This document shows positions 1 through 9,108 of a stretch of DNA of 64,000 nucleotides, piece after piece. The notes under the pieces were generated by a model, which did not search any database, was not told where the DNA came from, and saw only the letters and a list, made by a program, of their open reading frames with translations. Location of the stretch: assembly GCA_017447815.1 (NCBI GenBank), contig JAFSMS010000107.1, positions 35,383 to 99,382 of the forward strand, given 5' to 3'. Position 1 is the stretch's first letter; each line of letters opens with the position of its first letter. The position numbers and the translations under genes are program-made. Origin of the DNA: Bacteroidales bacterium. GTDB taxonomy: Bacteria > Bacteroidota > Bacteroidia > Bacteroidales > UBA932.

Positions 1-822
1 GAGCAGCACATCAACTATGTGAAATGGAGAGTGAACAACGAGTTCAAGCAGAACATCGAACTCTACGCTCCCAAGGTGCCTTACCGCGAAACCATCACCA
101 AGATCGCAACGGCCCAGTACCGTCACAAGAAGCAGTCCGGCGGCGCCGGTCAGTTCGGTGAGGTCCACCTCCTCGTATGCCCGTACGTGGAAGGCCAGGA
201 AGCCCCCAAGAACTTCAAGATCGACGGCAAGGACGTGGTGTTCAACTTCAAGAGCCAGGACATCACCGACCTCGAATGGGGCGGCAAGCTGGAATTCTAC
301 AACTGCGTCGTGGGTGGTTCCATCGACCTGAGTTTCATGCCCGCCATCCTGAAGGGTATCAAGAGCAAGATGGAAGAAGGCCCGCTCACCGGTTCCTATG
401 CCCGTGACATCCGCGTCTATGTGTACGACGGTAAGATGCACCCGGTAGATTCCAAGGAAATCGCCTTCATCATCGCCGGCCGCAACGCCTTCAAGGAGGC
501 CTTCCGCAATGCCGGTCCCAAGATCCTGGAACCCATCTACAATGTGGATATCATCACCCCCAACGAGTACGTAGGCCCCTGCATGAGCGACCTCAACACC
601 CGTCGCGGCATGATCATGAACCAGGATATGGACAAGGGCTTCACCGTGCTTCACGCCCGTGTTCCGCTCGCAGAACTCTACCGTTACTCCACCATCCTGA
701 GTTCCCTCACCGGTGGCAGCGCAACCTTCTCCATGAAGTTCGCCGAGTACGTGCAGGTTCCGGCCGACGTCCAGACCAAACTGCTGGCCGAATACGCCGC
801 CCAGGAGCAGGAAGAAGACTAG
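1..822 (+). CDS. Elongation factor G-type translational GTPase, C-terminal part (5' truncated by window edge)
   Basis: The frame is open from base 1, so the gene starts upstream of the window; the first in-frame GTG at 19 is not a convincing start. About 273 residues remain. They cover the end of domain III, domain IV with the EF-G signature KKQSGGAGQFGEV near residue 45, and domain V ending in a Glu/Asp-rich tail. EF-G moves tRNA and mRNA through the ribosome using GTP; the GTPase domain lies outside the window. The signature differs somewhat from housekeeping FusA, and Bacteroidota carry EF-G paralogues, so this could be an EF-G2-type copy. A strong hairpin terminator follows at 847. Confidence 0.9.
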   Translation, partial: EQHINYVKWRVNNEFKQNIELYAPKVPYRETITKIATAQYRHKKQSGGAGQFGEVHLLVCPYVEGQEAPKNFKIDGKDVVFNFKSQDITDLEWGGKLEFYNCVVGGSIDLSFMPAILKGIKSKMEEGPLTGSYARDIRVYVYDGKMHPVDSKEIAFIIAGRNAFKEAFRNAGPKILEPIYNVDIITPNEYVGPCMSDLNTRRGMIMNQDMDKGFTVLHARVPLAELYRYSTILSSLTGGSATFSMKFAEYVQVPADVQTKLLAEYAAQEQEED

Positions 823-846
823 TTTTGCTTATTTTACAAAAGAATT

Positions 847-878
847 TGCGCAGGTGGGAATCCCCGCCTGCGCATTTT
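847..878 (+). terminator. Rho-independent terminator after the EF-G gene
   Basis: A GC-rich hairpin (arms TGCGCAGG-GGG and CCC-CCTGCGCA, short AAT-type loop) is followed by TTTTT. It lies between the EF-G stop at 822 and the stop of the convergent CPBP gene at 881, so it may also serve the opposite strand. Confidence 0.8.
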
Positions 879-880
879 TG

Positions 881-1684
881 CTATTTGCGGTAAATACGCC
901 AGATGAGCCAGACAGACACCGCCAGCCCCACCACGACGGCCACCACGGAAGCCTCGGCCCCGAACGCGCCGCCCGTGAGCCAGTCGGCTCCGTCAATCTG
1001 CGCCTGCAGAAGGCTTTCGCCGGCCTCCTGCCCCGACACCAGGAATCCGAAGAGATTGCCCTGGGAGAAATTCCAGGCCCAGTGGATGCCGATGGGGATC
1101 CACAGCGTCCCGGACCACTTGTAGGCCGCGCCCAGCAGCAGCCCCGCCTCGATGGCAATGGCAATGCTGCTCCACAGCGTTCCGCCGGGGTTGGTAATAT
1201 GGATGAGGCCAAATACCAGGGCCGATACGAGAATCGCCACCCAGAAGCCCCATTTTTCGTCCAGCCAGCGAAACAGAACGCCCCGGAACAGAATCTCCTC
1301 ACCCACCGCTACGATGGAAAAGAAGCAGAACGAGCAGAGCAGTTCCAGTCCCGGCACATTGACGCCCGTCACCTTGTACGCCCCGGCCAGCGCCAGGATT
1401 CCCGTTACCACGCAGAAGTATCCCAGGCCCATTCCGAGGCCCGCTACCGTGTGTGCGCTCCACTTCCACAGCGGCAAGTCCTGTGCGGGCTGCGACTCGA
1501 AAACCTTTACAAAAACGGCATACAGAATAATCATCAGGCCTGACACGGCAAGGCACACCAGGCAGTACAGCCACCCGTGAGGGATAAACTCCACCATTCC
1601 GGCAAAACCGTACAGGAGCATCGACAGCAACAGGGCCAAAGCCAACAGCCCCAGCCACTTCCAAAAAGACAATTCCTTAATCAT
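881..1684 (-). CDS. CPBP-family intramembrane glutamic endopeptidase
   Basis: A 267-residue polytopic membrane protein. The family motif EE-x3-R appears as EEILFRGVLFRW near residues 129-140, followed by the conserved His segments LIHITN and GIHWAWNF that complete the Abi/CPBP (Rce1-like) active site in the membrane. Hydrophobic segments are at about 8-28, 35-58, 80-105, 112-128 and further on. Known relatives process prenylated proteins or act in bacteriocin self-immunity; the substrate here is unknown. It faces the EF-G gene tail to tail, and its ATG lies about 25 bp from the edge of the 51-bp repeat array. Confidence 0.88.
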   Translation of the reverse strand: MIKELSFWKWLGLLALALLLSMLLYGFAGMVEFIPHGWLYCLVCLAVSGLMIILYAVFVKVFESQPAQDLPLWKWSAHTVAGLGMGLGYFCVVTGILALAGAYKVTGVNVPGLELLCSFCFFSIVAVGEEILFRGVLFRWLDEKWGFWVAILVSALVFGLIHITNPGGTLWSSIAIAIEAGLLLGAAYKWSGTLWIPIGIHWAWNFSQGNLFGFLVSGQEAGESLLQAQIDGADWLTGGAFGAEASVVAVVVGLAVSVWLIWRIYRK

Positions 1685-1708
1685 ATCACAAAGTTAGTAA
1701 AAAACCAC

Positions 1709-2151
1709 GAGACGGCCGCAAACCGCCCCTCGTGCACCAAACCGCCCCTTTTCGTGCACGAGGCCGCCGCAAACCACCCCTTTTCGTGCACGAGGCCGCC
1801 GCAAACCACCCCTCGTGCACCGAACCACCCCTTTTCGTGCACGAGACCGCCGCAAACCACCCCTCGTGCACCAAACCACCCCTTTTCGTGCACGAGACCG
1901 CCGCAAACCGCCCCTCGTGCACCAAACCACCCCTTTTCGTGCACGAGACGGCCGCAAACCACCCCTCGTGCACCAAACCACCCCTTTTCGTGCACGAGAC
2001 CGCCGCAAACCACCCCTCGTGCACCAAACCGCCCCTTTTCGTGCACGAGACCGCCGCAAACCATCCCTCGTGCACCAAACCGCCCCTTTTCGTGCACGAG
2101 ACGGCCGCAAACCGCCCCTCGTGCACCAAACCACCCCTTTTCGTGCACGAG
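1709..2151. repeat. Tandem 51-bp repeat array with paired GTGCAC palindromes
   Basis: About eight and a half units of 51 bp. Each unit holds two GTGCAC palindromes: one in TTTTCGTGCACGAG and one in CTCGTGCACCAAA, roughly opposite in orientation. The 17 GTGCAC sites begin at 1732, 1754, 1786, 1815, 1837, 1866, 1888, 1917, 1939, 1968, 1990, 2019, 2041, 2070, 2092, 2121 and 2143, so spacing alternates 22/29 bp. The only exception is 32 bp between 1754 and 1786, where one site is missing. Units differ by a few substitutions (CCACC/CCGCC, GACCG/GACGG). No stop codon occurs in any of six frames because 51 is divisible by three. It occupies the space between the CPBP gene and rnhB, and a second, inverted copy lies at 21515. 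Confidence 0.95.
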
Positions 2152-2185
2152 GTGAAGGCGAGGAGGCGGAATGCCGGGAATTTTG

Positions 2186-2193
2186 TATTTTTG
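2186..2193 (+). promoter_or_regulatory. -7 promoter element of rnhB
   Basis: TATTTTTG matches the Bacteroidota -7 consensus TAnnTTTG. Only five bases separate it from the rnhB ATG at 2199, so the transcript would have almost no leader. This supports 2199 as the real start and not the in-frame extension through the repeat array. Confidence 0.65.
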
Positions 2194-2198
2194 TAGTG

Positions 2199-2813
2199 AT
2201 GAAACCGAACCTGAAGGCATATTGTGAGGCCGGCCGACTGGAAGCCGGTTGCGACGAAGCCGGCCGCGGCCCGCTGGCGGGGCCGGTGTATGCCGCCGCG
2301 GTCATTCTTCCGCCGGATTTCCACCACCCCCTCCTGAACGACTCCAAGCAGATGAGCGAAAAGGCCCGTGAAACGCTTCGGCCCATTATCGAGGCCGAAG
2401 CGATCGCCTGGGCGGTAGAGGCGGTATCGGCCCGGGAGATTGACACGCTGAACATTCTCTGGGCTTCGGTGACGGGGATGCAGCGGGCGGTGCTGCGCCT
2501 GAACCCCAGGCCGGATTTTCTCCTGATCGATGGCAACAGGTTCCGTCCTTTCGGCCCGTACGGATGCAAGGATTTCCAGACGGTGGTGCACGGGGATGCC
2601 ACCTATGCCAGCATCGCGGCGGCCAGTGTCCTGGCCAAAACCTACCGGGACGAATTCATGCGTTCACTGGCGGCCGAATACCCCTGGTACGGCTGGGACC
2701 GCAACATGGGCTACCCCACGTCGGAGCACATCGAGGCCATCCGCCGATACGGCTACACCCCCTGGCATCGCAAATCTTTCCATGTGAAAGAGTTGGAACC
2801 TTCCCTGTTTTGA
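2199..2813 (+). CDS. rnhB: Ribonuclease HII
   Basis: A 204-residue protein of normal RNase HII length. It cleaves the RNA strand of RNA-DNA hybrids and nicks 5' of misincorporated ribonucleotides. The type-2 motif [13 protein letters not shown] is at residues 18-30 (Asp and Glu metal ligands), followed by LLIDGN and [17 protein letters not shown], which carry the further acidic ligands. The frame is open upstream through the 51-bp array, but the homology begins right after this ATG and a -7 element lies just upstream, so 2199 is chosen. It converges with the FAD oxidoreductase gene with three bases between stops. Confidence 0.96.
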   Translation: MKPNLKAYCEAGRLEAGCDEAGRGPLAGPVYAAAVILPPDFHHPLLNDSKQMSEKARETLRPIIEAEAIAWAVEAVSAREIDTLNILWASVTGMQRAVLRLNPRPDFLLIDGNRFRPFGPYGCKDFQTVVHGDATYASIAAASVLAKTYRDEFMRSLAAEYPWYGWDRNMGYPTSEHIEAIRRYGYTPWHRKSFHVKELEPSLF

Positions 2814-2816
2814 GGC

Positions 2817-5591
2817 TCAGGCTTTGGAAGCTGCCGTAGTACAGGCGTTTACCAGATAAACGATGGAGCGATAGGTGATTCCTCCATGGGTGGAAAGACC
2901 TATCTCGCAAGTGCGGCTGTTGGAGTATCCTTCTTTTACGCCATGCTCTTTCAATGCCCGTTTCAGTTTCCTGAGCGCATAGGCGTTCATCTCCGGATGG
3001 GTCATGCCCTTGTCCCCGGCATAGGCGCAGCAACCAATCTCTTCCGGCACAAACACATGCGTGGAACATTTTTGGGCCAGTTGTACCAAGGCATCCTTGA
3101 GCCCCATCAGGCGGGTGGAGCAAGTCACATGCACAGCCACGGGCGTGTCCATGGGATGGAACTCCAGCCGGGGAGCCACAAAGCGCAGAAGGAATTCCGC
3201 CGGCTCGTATAAATGGATGTTTTTGATTTCCTTACGCATCCTGTGTAAACAAGGGCTCTGGTCACAAAGCACCGGATATTTCCCTTGGGCCGATGCTTCC
3301 CAAAGGGCGGCTTCCAATTCCCGAATCTTCTTGTCGGCCACCTCCGGCATACCCTTGCTTTCCCAGATGGTCCCGCAGCAGAGATTCTCCATCCTGGGCG
3401 GGAAGATGATCTCGAAGCCGGCTTTGTTCAGCAGCTCCACCGTCTCTTCCATGAGGGGCTTGACTGTATCGGCCGGCGCCTGCGCCATGGTCTGATTGAG
3501 GCAACTGGGGAAATAAACCACCTTGAGCGGACTTTGAGGGGATGACGGCTTCCTCATTTTCAAGGGAAGCGGCGTTTCGGGAGTCCAGAGCGGGAGCCCC
3601 ATGGTGTGCAATCCCTTTCCGACGGCGCCCATCAGCGTGTCGCCAAGGACCAGATGGGCGGCGTGGGCCACGCCCAAGGTGCCGCGCACCAGGGTTTTGG
3701 TGCCCCTGAAATGCTCTGCCACCCAGGCTCCCAGCCAGTTTCCGGCAACGCCCAGATGCTCTTTGCGGAGTTCATGGGTCATGTCTCCCACGTTGATGCG
3801 CATGGGGCAGGAGGAGGAACACAGGCCGTCTCCGGCACAAGTAACCTGTCCGGGATAGCCATAGGCCTTTTCCAGGGCTTCCCAAGGCTCTCCGGCGGCT
3901 TTTCTGCGGGCGATCTCCCGCTGGACCACAATCCGGGTACGGGAACTGAGCGTGAAACCGCAGGTTACGCAGTTTACCTCGCAGAAACCGCATTCTATGC
4001 ATTTGTTAACGCTTTCATAAGGCAGTACGGGCATGGCTTTGAGGTTCTTGAGGTAGCAGTCTTTGTCCTCATTGAAAATCACGCCCGGATTCAGGATGCC
4101 CTTAGGGTCCAGCAGTTTTTTAATGCGTCTCATAAGGCCGAAGGCCTCCGCTCCCCATTCCTGTTCCACGAAAGGCGCCATGTTGCGGCCGGTGCCGTGT
4201 TCCGCTTTCAGGGAACCGTCGTACTTTTCCACCACCAGATTCACCACATCCTTGATCATGGCGTCGTAGCGCAGGATGTCCTCCCTTGTTTCGAACGCCT
4301 GGTTGATAATGAAATGGAAGTTTCCTTCCAAGGCGTGTCCGTAAATACAGGAATCCGTGTAGCCGTGCTTGTCCAACAGGGCCGACAAATCCGCGGTGGC
4401 GGCCGGTAGGTCTTCGATATGGAAAGCCACGTCTTCAATCAGGCAAGTGGTTCCCTCTTTCCGCATGCCGCCCACGGTGGGGAAAATACCCGAGCGGATG
4501 GCCCAGTACTGCATCACTTCGGCCGGGTCTGAAGAGAAGCGGACCTCTGCCCGGAACGGCCTGAGTGTATGGATGATGGTGTCTATCTGCTCCTGCAGCG
4601 TTTCCGGCGACTGAGCCTGCGTCTCCGTCAGGACGGCTGTGAGGTCCGGTACATCGGCCTGTAAATGAGGGTCGTTCACGGAAGCCAGGCTCCGCTTGTC
4701 CAACAGTTCCGCGGCCGATACCGGTTTCCCCTTCATGGCCACAACAGCCTTGGCGGCCGTTACCATGTCCGGGAAATAAATCATGGCGCTGGCCTTGTAC
4801 GGGGCGATGGGAAGGGTTTTCATATTCACCTCCGACAGGAAGGCCAAGGTCCCTTCAGAGCCCACCATCAAATGGGAGAGCATCTCGAAGGGGTCCTCGT
4901 ATGCCACAAGAGGCCTCAGATTAAGGCCGGTCACATTCTTGATGCTGTATTTATGGCGGATGCGCCGGGCCAGCTTTTCGTTCCCCAGCACTTCTTCCCG
5001 GAGTCTTGTCAATCCCTCCAGAATTTCCGGATGCGTCTTCCGGAAGGCCTCCCGGGAACTTGCCGAGCCCGTGTCCAAGACGGTGCCGTCGGCCAGTACC
5101 AGGCGGGCGCTCACCAGCATCTTGTCCGAGTTGGCATGGGTGCCGCAACTCATGCCGGAAGCGTTGTTGGCCACAATGCCGCCCACCATGCAACTGCCGA
5201 TGGAGGCCGGATCCGGGCCGAAGTACCTGCCGTAGGGTGCCAGAAGCCGGTTCACCCTTGCCCCGACAATGCCGGGCTGCAGTGTTACGGTGGTGTCATC
5301 GTGGTACTCCCATCTCTCCCAATGCTTGCCGGCTACCAGAAGGATGCTGTCCGTGACGGCCTGCCCGGAAAGGGAGGTCCCTGCCGCGCGGAAAGTCACC
5401 GGAAGGCCCATTTTATGCGCCAAGGTAAGAATCCTGGATACTTCATCCTCGTCGGCAGCCCGCAGAACCACCCGGGGCTTCAGTTTGTATTCGCTGGCGT
5501 CGGCCCCCCAGGCAAGGGTGCGAAGTTCGTCCGTATAAATGCGGTCCTTGGGCAGGATGCCCTTGACGGCCTTCAGAAATGCGTCCATCAT
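2817..5591 (-). CDS. Fused FAD-linked oxidase and Fe-S oxidoreductase (D-lactate/glycolate dehydrogenase type)
   Basis: A 924-residue fusion resembling GlcD joined to GlcF. The N-terminal half has the PCMH-type FAD-binding fold (FRAAGTSLSGQA near residue 67; DPASIGSCMVGGIVANNASG near 130) and a FAD-oxidase C-domain with EHGTGRNMAPF. The middle carries ferredoxin-like cysteine sets CIECGFCEVNC and CAGDGLCSSSC. The C-terminal third has CCG-domain motifs (FPSCLNQ, LCCGTIWES, CSTRLMG, IGCCAYAGDKG). Proteins of this architecture oxidise D-2-hydroxy acids such as D-lactate and pass electrons to the respiratory chain at the inner face of the membrane. Exact substrate cannot be read. The start has two adjacent ATG codons. 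Confidence 0.9.
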   Translation of the reverse strand: MMDAFLKAVKGILPKDRIYTDELRTLAWGADASEYKLKPRVVLRAADEDEVSRILTLAHKMGLPVTFRAAGTSLSGQAVTDSILLVAGKHWERWEYHDDTTVTLQPGIVGARVNRLLAPYGRYFGPDPASIGSCMVGGIVANNASGMSCGTHANSDKMLVSARLVLADGTVLDTGSASSREAFRKTHPEILEGLTRLREEVLGNEKLARRIRHKYSIKNVTGLNLRPLVAYEDPFEMLSHLMVGSEGTLAFLSEVNMKTLPIAPYKASAMIYFPDMVTAAKAVVAMKGKPVSAAELLDKRSLASVNDPHLQADVPDLTAVLTETQAQSPETLQEQIDTIIHTLRPFRAEVRFSSDPAEVMQYWAIRSGIFPTVGGMRKEGTTCLIEDVAFHIEDLPAATADLSALLDKHGYTDSCIYGHALEGNFHFIINQAFETREDILRYDAMIKDVVNLVVEKYDGSLKAEHGTGRNMAPFVEQEWGAEAFGLMRRIKKLLDPKGILNPGVIFNEDKDCYLKNLKAMPVLPYESVNKCIECGFCEVNCVTCGFTLSSRTRIVVQREIARRKAAGEPWEALEKAYGYPGQVTCAGDGLCSSSCPMRINVGDMTHELRKEHLGVAGNWLGAWVAEHFRGTKTLVRGTLGVAHAAHLVLGDTLMGAVGKGLHTMGLPLWTPETPLPLKMRKPSSPQSPLKVVYFPSCLNQTMAQAPADTVKPLMEETVELLNKAGFEIIFPPRMENLCCGTIWESKGMPEVADKKIRELEAALWEASAQGKYPVLCDQSPCLHRMRKEIKNIHLYEPAEFLLRFVAPRLEFHPMDTPVAVHVTCSTRLMGLKDALVQLAQKCSTHVFVPEEIGCCAYAGDKGMTHPEMNAYALRKLKRALKEHGVKEGYSNSRTCEIGLSTHGGITYRSIVYLVNACTTAASKA

Positions 5592-5687
5592 CGTCCGGAA
5601 AAAGTAGTGTTCAAATTTCGCAATTCTAATTGGATTATCCTAAAAAAAGGGTATCTTTACAACAATGTGTCAGTAAAAGAAAGCCCC

Positions 5688-6737
5688 ATGTATGGACGAA
5701 TAAAAACAAGCCTCTTCCTCCTTGCCGTCGCCATGCTCGCCGCCTGTGCAAAAGGCAAGGACGGCACGTCTTATGACGGCATTCCGCTCGTCATCCTGGA
5801 TACGGACCTTGGCTCTTCGACGGACGACCTGTTCGCCATGGAGATGCTTTACCGGTACGAGGAGGAGGGGAAGTGCAAACTCCTCGGGGTTGTCGTGGAC
5901 CGGGAAGGGGAAGCCTGCGCCGCCGTTGCGGACGTGATGAATACCTATTTCAACCATGCCGATATGCCGATCGGCCTGATACGGAAGGGCATTCCTTCTC
6001 CCCGGGTGTGGATTGATTACAAGTCTCTTCCGGCTTATGCCGATGACCGGGGAGAGGCGCTTTTCCGCCGCAGCGTCAGCGACTGCTCCGCCCTGCCGGA
6101 CGGCTGGGAACTGTACCGCAGGCTCCTTGCATCGGCCCCGGACAAGTCCGTCACCATCTGTTCCATCGGATTTGTCACTTCGCTCGCGCAACTGCTGGAA
6201 TCCGGGCCGGACGGGTACTCGCCCCTCAGCGGCGTGGACCTGGTTCGCAGGAAGGTCCGGAGGATTCAACTGATGGGCGGCGTTTTCGGGGATTCCGTGG
6301 AACCGGATTTCAACTTTGCCCAGGGCCTCTCTTTCGCGCAGACTTTCTTCCGGCTCTGGCCGCGGGATGTCGATATCGTTTTTACGCCCATGGAAGCGGG
6401 CGACCCTGTCGAATATACCCCTGAACAGGTCCTTGCAGACATATCCTGGACGGATGTCCATCCCATCAAGCAGGTCTATCTCACCTGTGAATGCGACACC
6501 GGGCAGAAGATGTGGGACCCGCTGACCGTCATCAACGCCGTGGAAGGAGACCCGCTCTTTACGTTCTCTCCCAGAGGCACGGTGACCTTGTCCGACAAGG
6601 CGGTCACCACGTTTACGGCGTCTCCCGACGGGAACTGCCGGTACCAGATTGCCGGTGACGCCGCATGGGCGGAAAGCATGCTGGGCAAAATCAGGGCCTG
6701 CAACCGCTTGCCCGCCAAGACAGGACTTCAGCCCTGA
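5688..6737 (+). CDS. Nucleoside hydrolase-like lipoprotein
   Basis: A 349-residue protein with a lipoprotein signal peptide ending LAAC at Cys20. The mature part opens with DTDLGSSTDD, close to the DTDxGxDD metal-binding signature of inosine-uridine nucleoside hydrolases, but three residues (SST) replace the single usual one. Other fold segments are visible (CSIGFVTSLAQLL; IQLMGGVFGDSVEPDFNF). It probably cleaves a ribosyl or related bond in the periplasm or at the cell surface; substrate unknown. ATG at 5688 follows a TATCTTTA -7-like box at 5652. It is divergent from the oxidoreductase gene and stands alone. Confidence 0.8.
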   Translation: MYGRIKTSLFLLAVAMLAACAKGKDGTSYDGIPLVILDTDLGSSTDDLFAMEMLYRYEEEGKCKLLGVVVDREGEACAAVADVMNTYFNHADMPIGLIRKGIPSPRVWIDYKSLPAYADDRGEALFRRSVSDCSALPDGWELYRRLLASAPDKSVTICSIGFVTSLAQLLESGPDGYSPLSGVDLVRRKVRRIQLMGGVFGDSVEPDFNFAQGLSFAQTFFRLWPRDVDIVFTPMEAGDPVEYTPEQVLADISWTDVHPIKQVYLTCECDTGQKMWDPLTVINAVEGDPLFTFSPRGTVTLSDKAVTTFTASPDGNCRYQIAGDAAWAESMLGKIRACNRLPAKTGLQP

Positions 6738-6779
6738 TTTTCCGGGGCTTAAGGGCGGGGGAATCTCCTTCTTTTTATG

Positions 6780-6787
6780 TATCTTTG
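6780..6787 (+). promoter_or_regulatory. -7 promoter element of the S46 peptidase gene
   Basis: TATCTTTG fits TAnnTTTG; the ATG is 16 bases downstream. This is a conventional short leader, in contrast to several near-leaderless genes in the window. Confidence 0.6.
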
Positions 6788-6803
6788 TACAAATTCTATA
6801 TTC

Positions 6804-8897
6804 ATGAAACGTATTTTCGCAATCCTGGCCGGCCTCGCCATCACGGTGAGCGCCATGGCCGACGAAGGAATGTGGCTTTTGCCCCTCCTGAAACAACTTA
6901 ACGGAAAAGATCTCAAGGCCGCCGGCTGCCGCCTGAGCCCGGACGAGATTTACAGCATCAACAAAACCTCCCTCAAGGACGCCATCGTCCACTTCGGCGG
7001 CGGCTGCACGGGAGAGATGATATCGGCCCAGGGCCTGCTGGTGACCAACCATCACTGCGGCTACAGCAGCATCCAGGGCCTGTCCACCGACGAGCACAAC
7101 TACCTCATGGACGGCTACTGGGCCAAGAACTATGCCGAAGAAATCCCCTGCCCGGGCCTTACGGTGACCTTCCTCGTCTCCATGGAGGACGTGACCGACG
7201 CCATTGAAAACAAGGGCGCCAAGGCCGAAGACATCGAAAAGGCCGCCCAGGAAGCCAATCCCGGCTGCCGCGTCACCGTCACCGGCTTCTACAACGACAA
7301 CGTTCACTACCTCATCGTGTACCGCACCTATACGGACGTGCGCTTCGTGGGCGCCCCTCCGGCATCCATGGGCAAGTTCGGCGGAGAGACCGACAACTGG
7401 ATGTGGCCCCGCCACACCTGCGACTTCTCCATGTTCCGCGTCTATGCCGGAAAGGACAACCTGCCGGCCGAATACAGTGCGGACAATGTTCCCTACAAGC
7501 CCGCCCGCAGCCTTAAAATCGCCACAGGAGGCGTGAAGGAGAACGATTTCGCCATGGTCATGGGCTATCCCGGACGCACCCAGCGCTACCAGACGGCCGC
7601 CCAACTCAATAACATGATCGAGACCAACCGCATCCGCATCGACGCCCGCACCGTCCGCCAGGACATCATGTGGGAAGCCATGTGCGCCGACCCTTCCGTC
7701 CAACTCAAGTATGCCGACAAGTACGCCGGCAGCGCCAACGGCTGGAAGAAGTGGCAGGGCGAGGAACTGGCCTTCCAGAACCTGAACATCATCGGCCGGG
7801 AAGAGCAGAAAGAGGCCGCGCTGAAGGCCTGGATCGAAGCCTCGCCGGAGCGCAAGGCCCTGTACGGCACCCCCGTTGAGGACATCGCCGCCTATGTGAA
7901 GGCCAACGAGGCCGACAACCGCGCCATCACCCTCCTCTCCGAGGCTCCGCTGCGCATCGAACTCCTGGGCCTGGCCGCCGGGTCGTTCCGCCTGTTCTCC
8001 AACGGCATTCCCGAGGGGGCCGACACCACCGCCCTTCTCCTGCAGGCCGTGGATGCCATGAAGGACCAGTACCGCGACTATGTGGAACCGCTGGACCGCA
8101 AGGAAGCCGTGGCCCTGCTGGACTTCTACCGGAAGAACGCCAAGCCCGAGGACTTCCTGCAGGGCCTGGACGGGGTTGATTTCACTGCCCTGGACATCCC
8201 CGCCTATGTGCAGAAACTCTTCGACAACAGCGTCTTCACCTCCTATGAAAAAGCCCGTGAAGCCGCTTCCAAGGGCCTTTCCGCCTTTGCCGACGACCCC
8301 GCCGTGGCGCTCTACAACAGCGCCGTCACCGTGCTGATGAAATACTACCAGAAGGCCTTCTTCTCCAATGACGAGAAGTACGACACCGCCCGCAAGCACT
8401 TCGCCGCCGCCCTCATGGAGTGGCAGAAAGGCCAGGCCATGTACCCGGACGCCAACTCCACCATGCGCCTCACCTACGGCAAGGTGCTGCCCTACAGCCC
8501 CAAGGACGGCCTCAAGTACCTGCACTTCACCACCGCCAAGGGCCTCCTGGAGAAGGAAGATCCTAATAATCCGGAATTTATCCTGCCTGAAGGCATCAAG
8601 AACCTGCTCCTGGCCGGCGACTACGGCCGCTGGGCCGACAAGGACGGCACCCTGCACACCTGCTTCCTCACCAACAACGACATCACCGGCGGCAACTCCG
8701 GTTCGCCCGTGCTGGACGCCAAGGGCAACCTCATCGGCCTGGCCTTTGACGGCAACTGGGAAAGCATGAGTTCCGACGTCATGTTCGAACCCGACCTCCA
8801 GCGCTGCATCTGCGTGGATATCCGCTACGTCCTCTGGCTGGTGGAGAAATACGGCGGCGCCCACAACATTATCAACGAACTTTCGTTCGCCAAATAA
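6804..8897 (+). CDS. S46-family dipeptidyl-peptidase, DPP7-type specificity
   Basis: A 697-residue secreted serine exopeptidase with an N-terminal signal peptide ending near SAMA. The chymotrypsin-like triad is visible: His in TNHHCGY, Asp in PRHTCDFSMF and Ser in GGNSGSPV. S46 enzymes remove dipeptides from oligopeptides in the periplasm, feeding asaccharolytic peptide use. The S1-specificity residue, 18 positions after the catalytic Ser (FDGNWE), is Gly as in Porphyromonas DPP7. DPP11 has Arg there, so non-acidic, probably hydrophobic P1 preference is inferred. The gene stands alone and is followed by palindromic element copy 1, 46 bp after its stop. Confidence 0.95.
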   Translation: MKRIFAILAGLAITVSAMADEGMWLLPLLKQLNGKDLKAAGCRLSPDEIYSINKTSLKDAIVHFGGGCTGEMISAQGLLVTNHHCGYSSIQGLSTDEHNYLMDGYWAKNYAEEIPCPGLTVTFLVSMEDVTDAIENKGAKAEDIEKAAQEANPGCRVTVTGFYNDNVHYLIVYRTYTDVRFVGAPPASMGKFGGETDNWMWPRHTCDFSMFRVYAGKDNLPAEYSADNVPYKPARSLKIATGGVKENDFAMVMGYPGRTQRYQTAAQLNNMIETNRIRIDARTVRQDIMWEAMCADPSVQLKYADKYAGSANGWKKWQGEELAFQNLNIIGREEQKEAALKAWIEASPERKALYGTPVEDIAAYVKANEADNRAITLLSEAPLRIELLGLAAGSFRLFSNGIPEGADTTALLLQAVDAMKDQYRDYVEPLDRKEAVALLDFYRKNAKPEDFLQGLDGVDFTALDIPAYVQKLFDNSVFTSYEKAREAASKGLSAFADDPAVALYNSAVTVLMKYYQKAFFSNDEKYDTARKHFAAALMEWQKGQAMYPDANSTMRLTYGKVLPYSPKDGLKYLHFTTAKGLLEKEDPNNPEFILPEGIKNLLLAGDYGRWADKDGTLHTCFLTNNDITGGNSGSPVLDAKGNLIGLAFDGNWESMSSDVMFEPDLQRCICVDIRYVLWLVEKYGGAHNIINELSFAK

Positions 8898-8943
8898 AAC
8901 GGGCCGTGTCCCTTCCGCGCCCCGTGGCTTCCGCGGTCTCCGT

Positions 8944-9052
8944 GGGTGACACTTAAGTTCCTATGGAACAATGCTTTACGTACAATCCTCTGCGCTTTTT
9001 GCGCAGAGGATTGTACGTAACATGCTGTGTCACAGCTATTTGGCTGCCACCC
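8944..9052. repeat. 109-bp palindromic element, copy 1
   Basis: Outer arms of 32 nt run from GGGTGAC (left) to GCCACCC (right). Inner perfect arms are TTACGTACAATCCTCTGCGC and its complement, with loop TTTTT. Here the left end lies 46 bp beyond the S46 stop codon instead of forming it, although the left end still contains the GGTGACACTTAA phase-stop motif. The -7 element of the next gene is 30 bp downstream. Confidence 0.93.
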
Positions 9053-9082
9053 GGTGGCGTTGCAATCCTGGCTTTTATTTCG

Positions 9083-9090
9083 TAATTTTG
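9083..9090 (+). promoter_or_regulatory. -7 promoter element of the Mrp gene
   Basis: TAATTTTG fits TAnnTTTG, 18 bases before the ATG at 9109 and 30 bp downstream of palindromic element copy 1. Confidence 0.55.
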
Positions 9091-9108
9091 CGAACCAAAA
9101 CGCATCCT

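Noticed and set aside
1709-2151. CRISPR array
   Set aside because: The period is regular, but the sequence between GTGCAC cores is itself repeated with few changes, so there are no unique spacers, and no cas genes are nearby.
1686-2591. Repeat-containing proteins encoded across the 51-bp array on either strand
   Set aside because: All six frames are open only because the unit has 51 bp and no stops. The minus-strand frames run antisense into rnhB, and no promoter or homology supports them.
5670-8864. Long minus-strand open frame antisense to the nucleoside-hydrolase-like and S46 genes
   Set aside because: It mirrors the high-GC third-position bias of two clear coding genes and has no recognisable domain or signal sequence.
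8944-9052. 109-bp element as an insertion sequence with its own gene
   Set aside because: There is no coding capacity in 109 bp; it can only be non-autonomous or structural.
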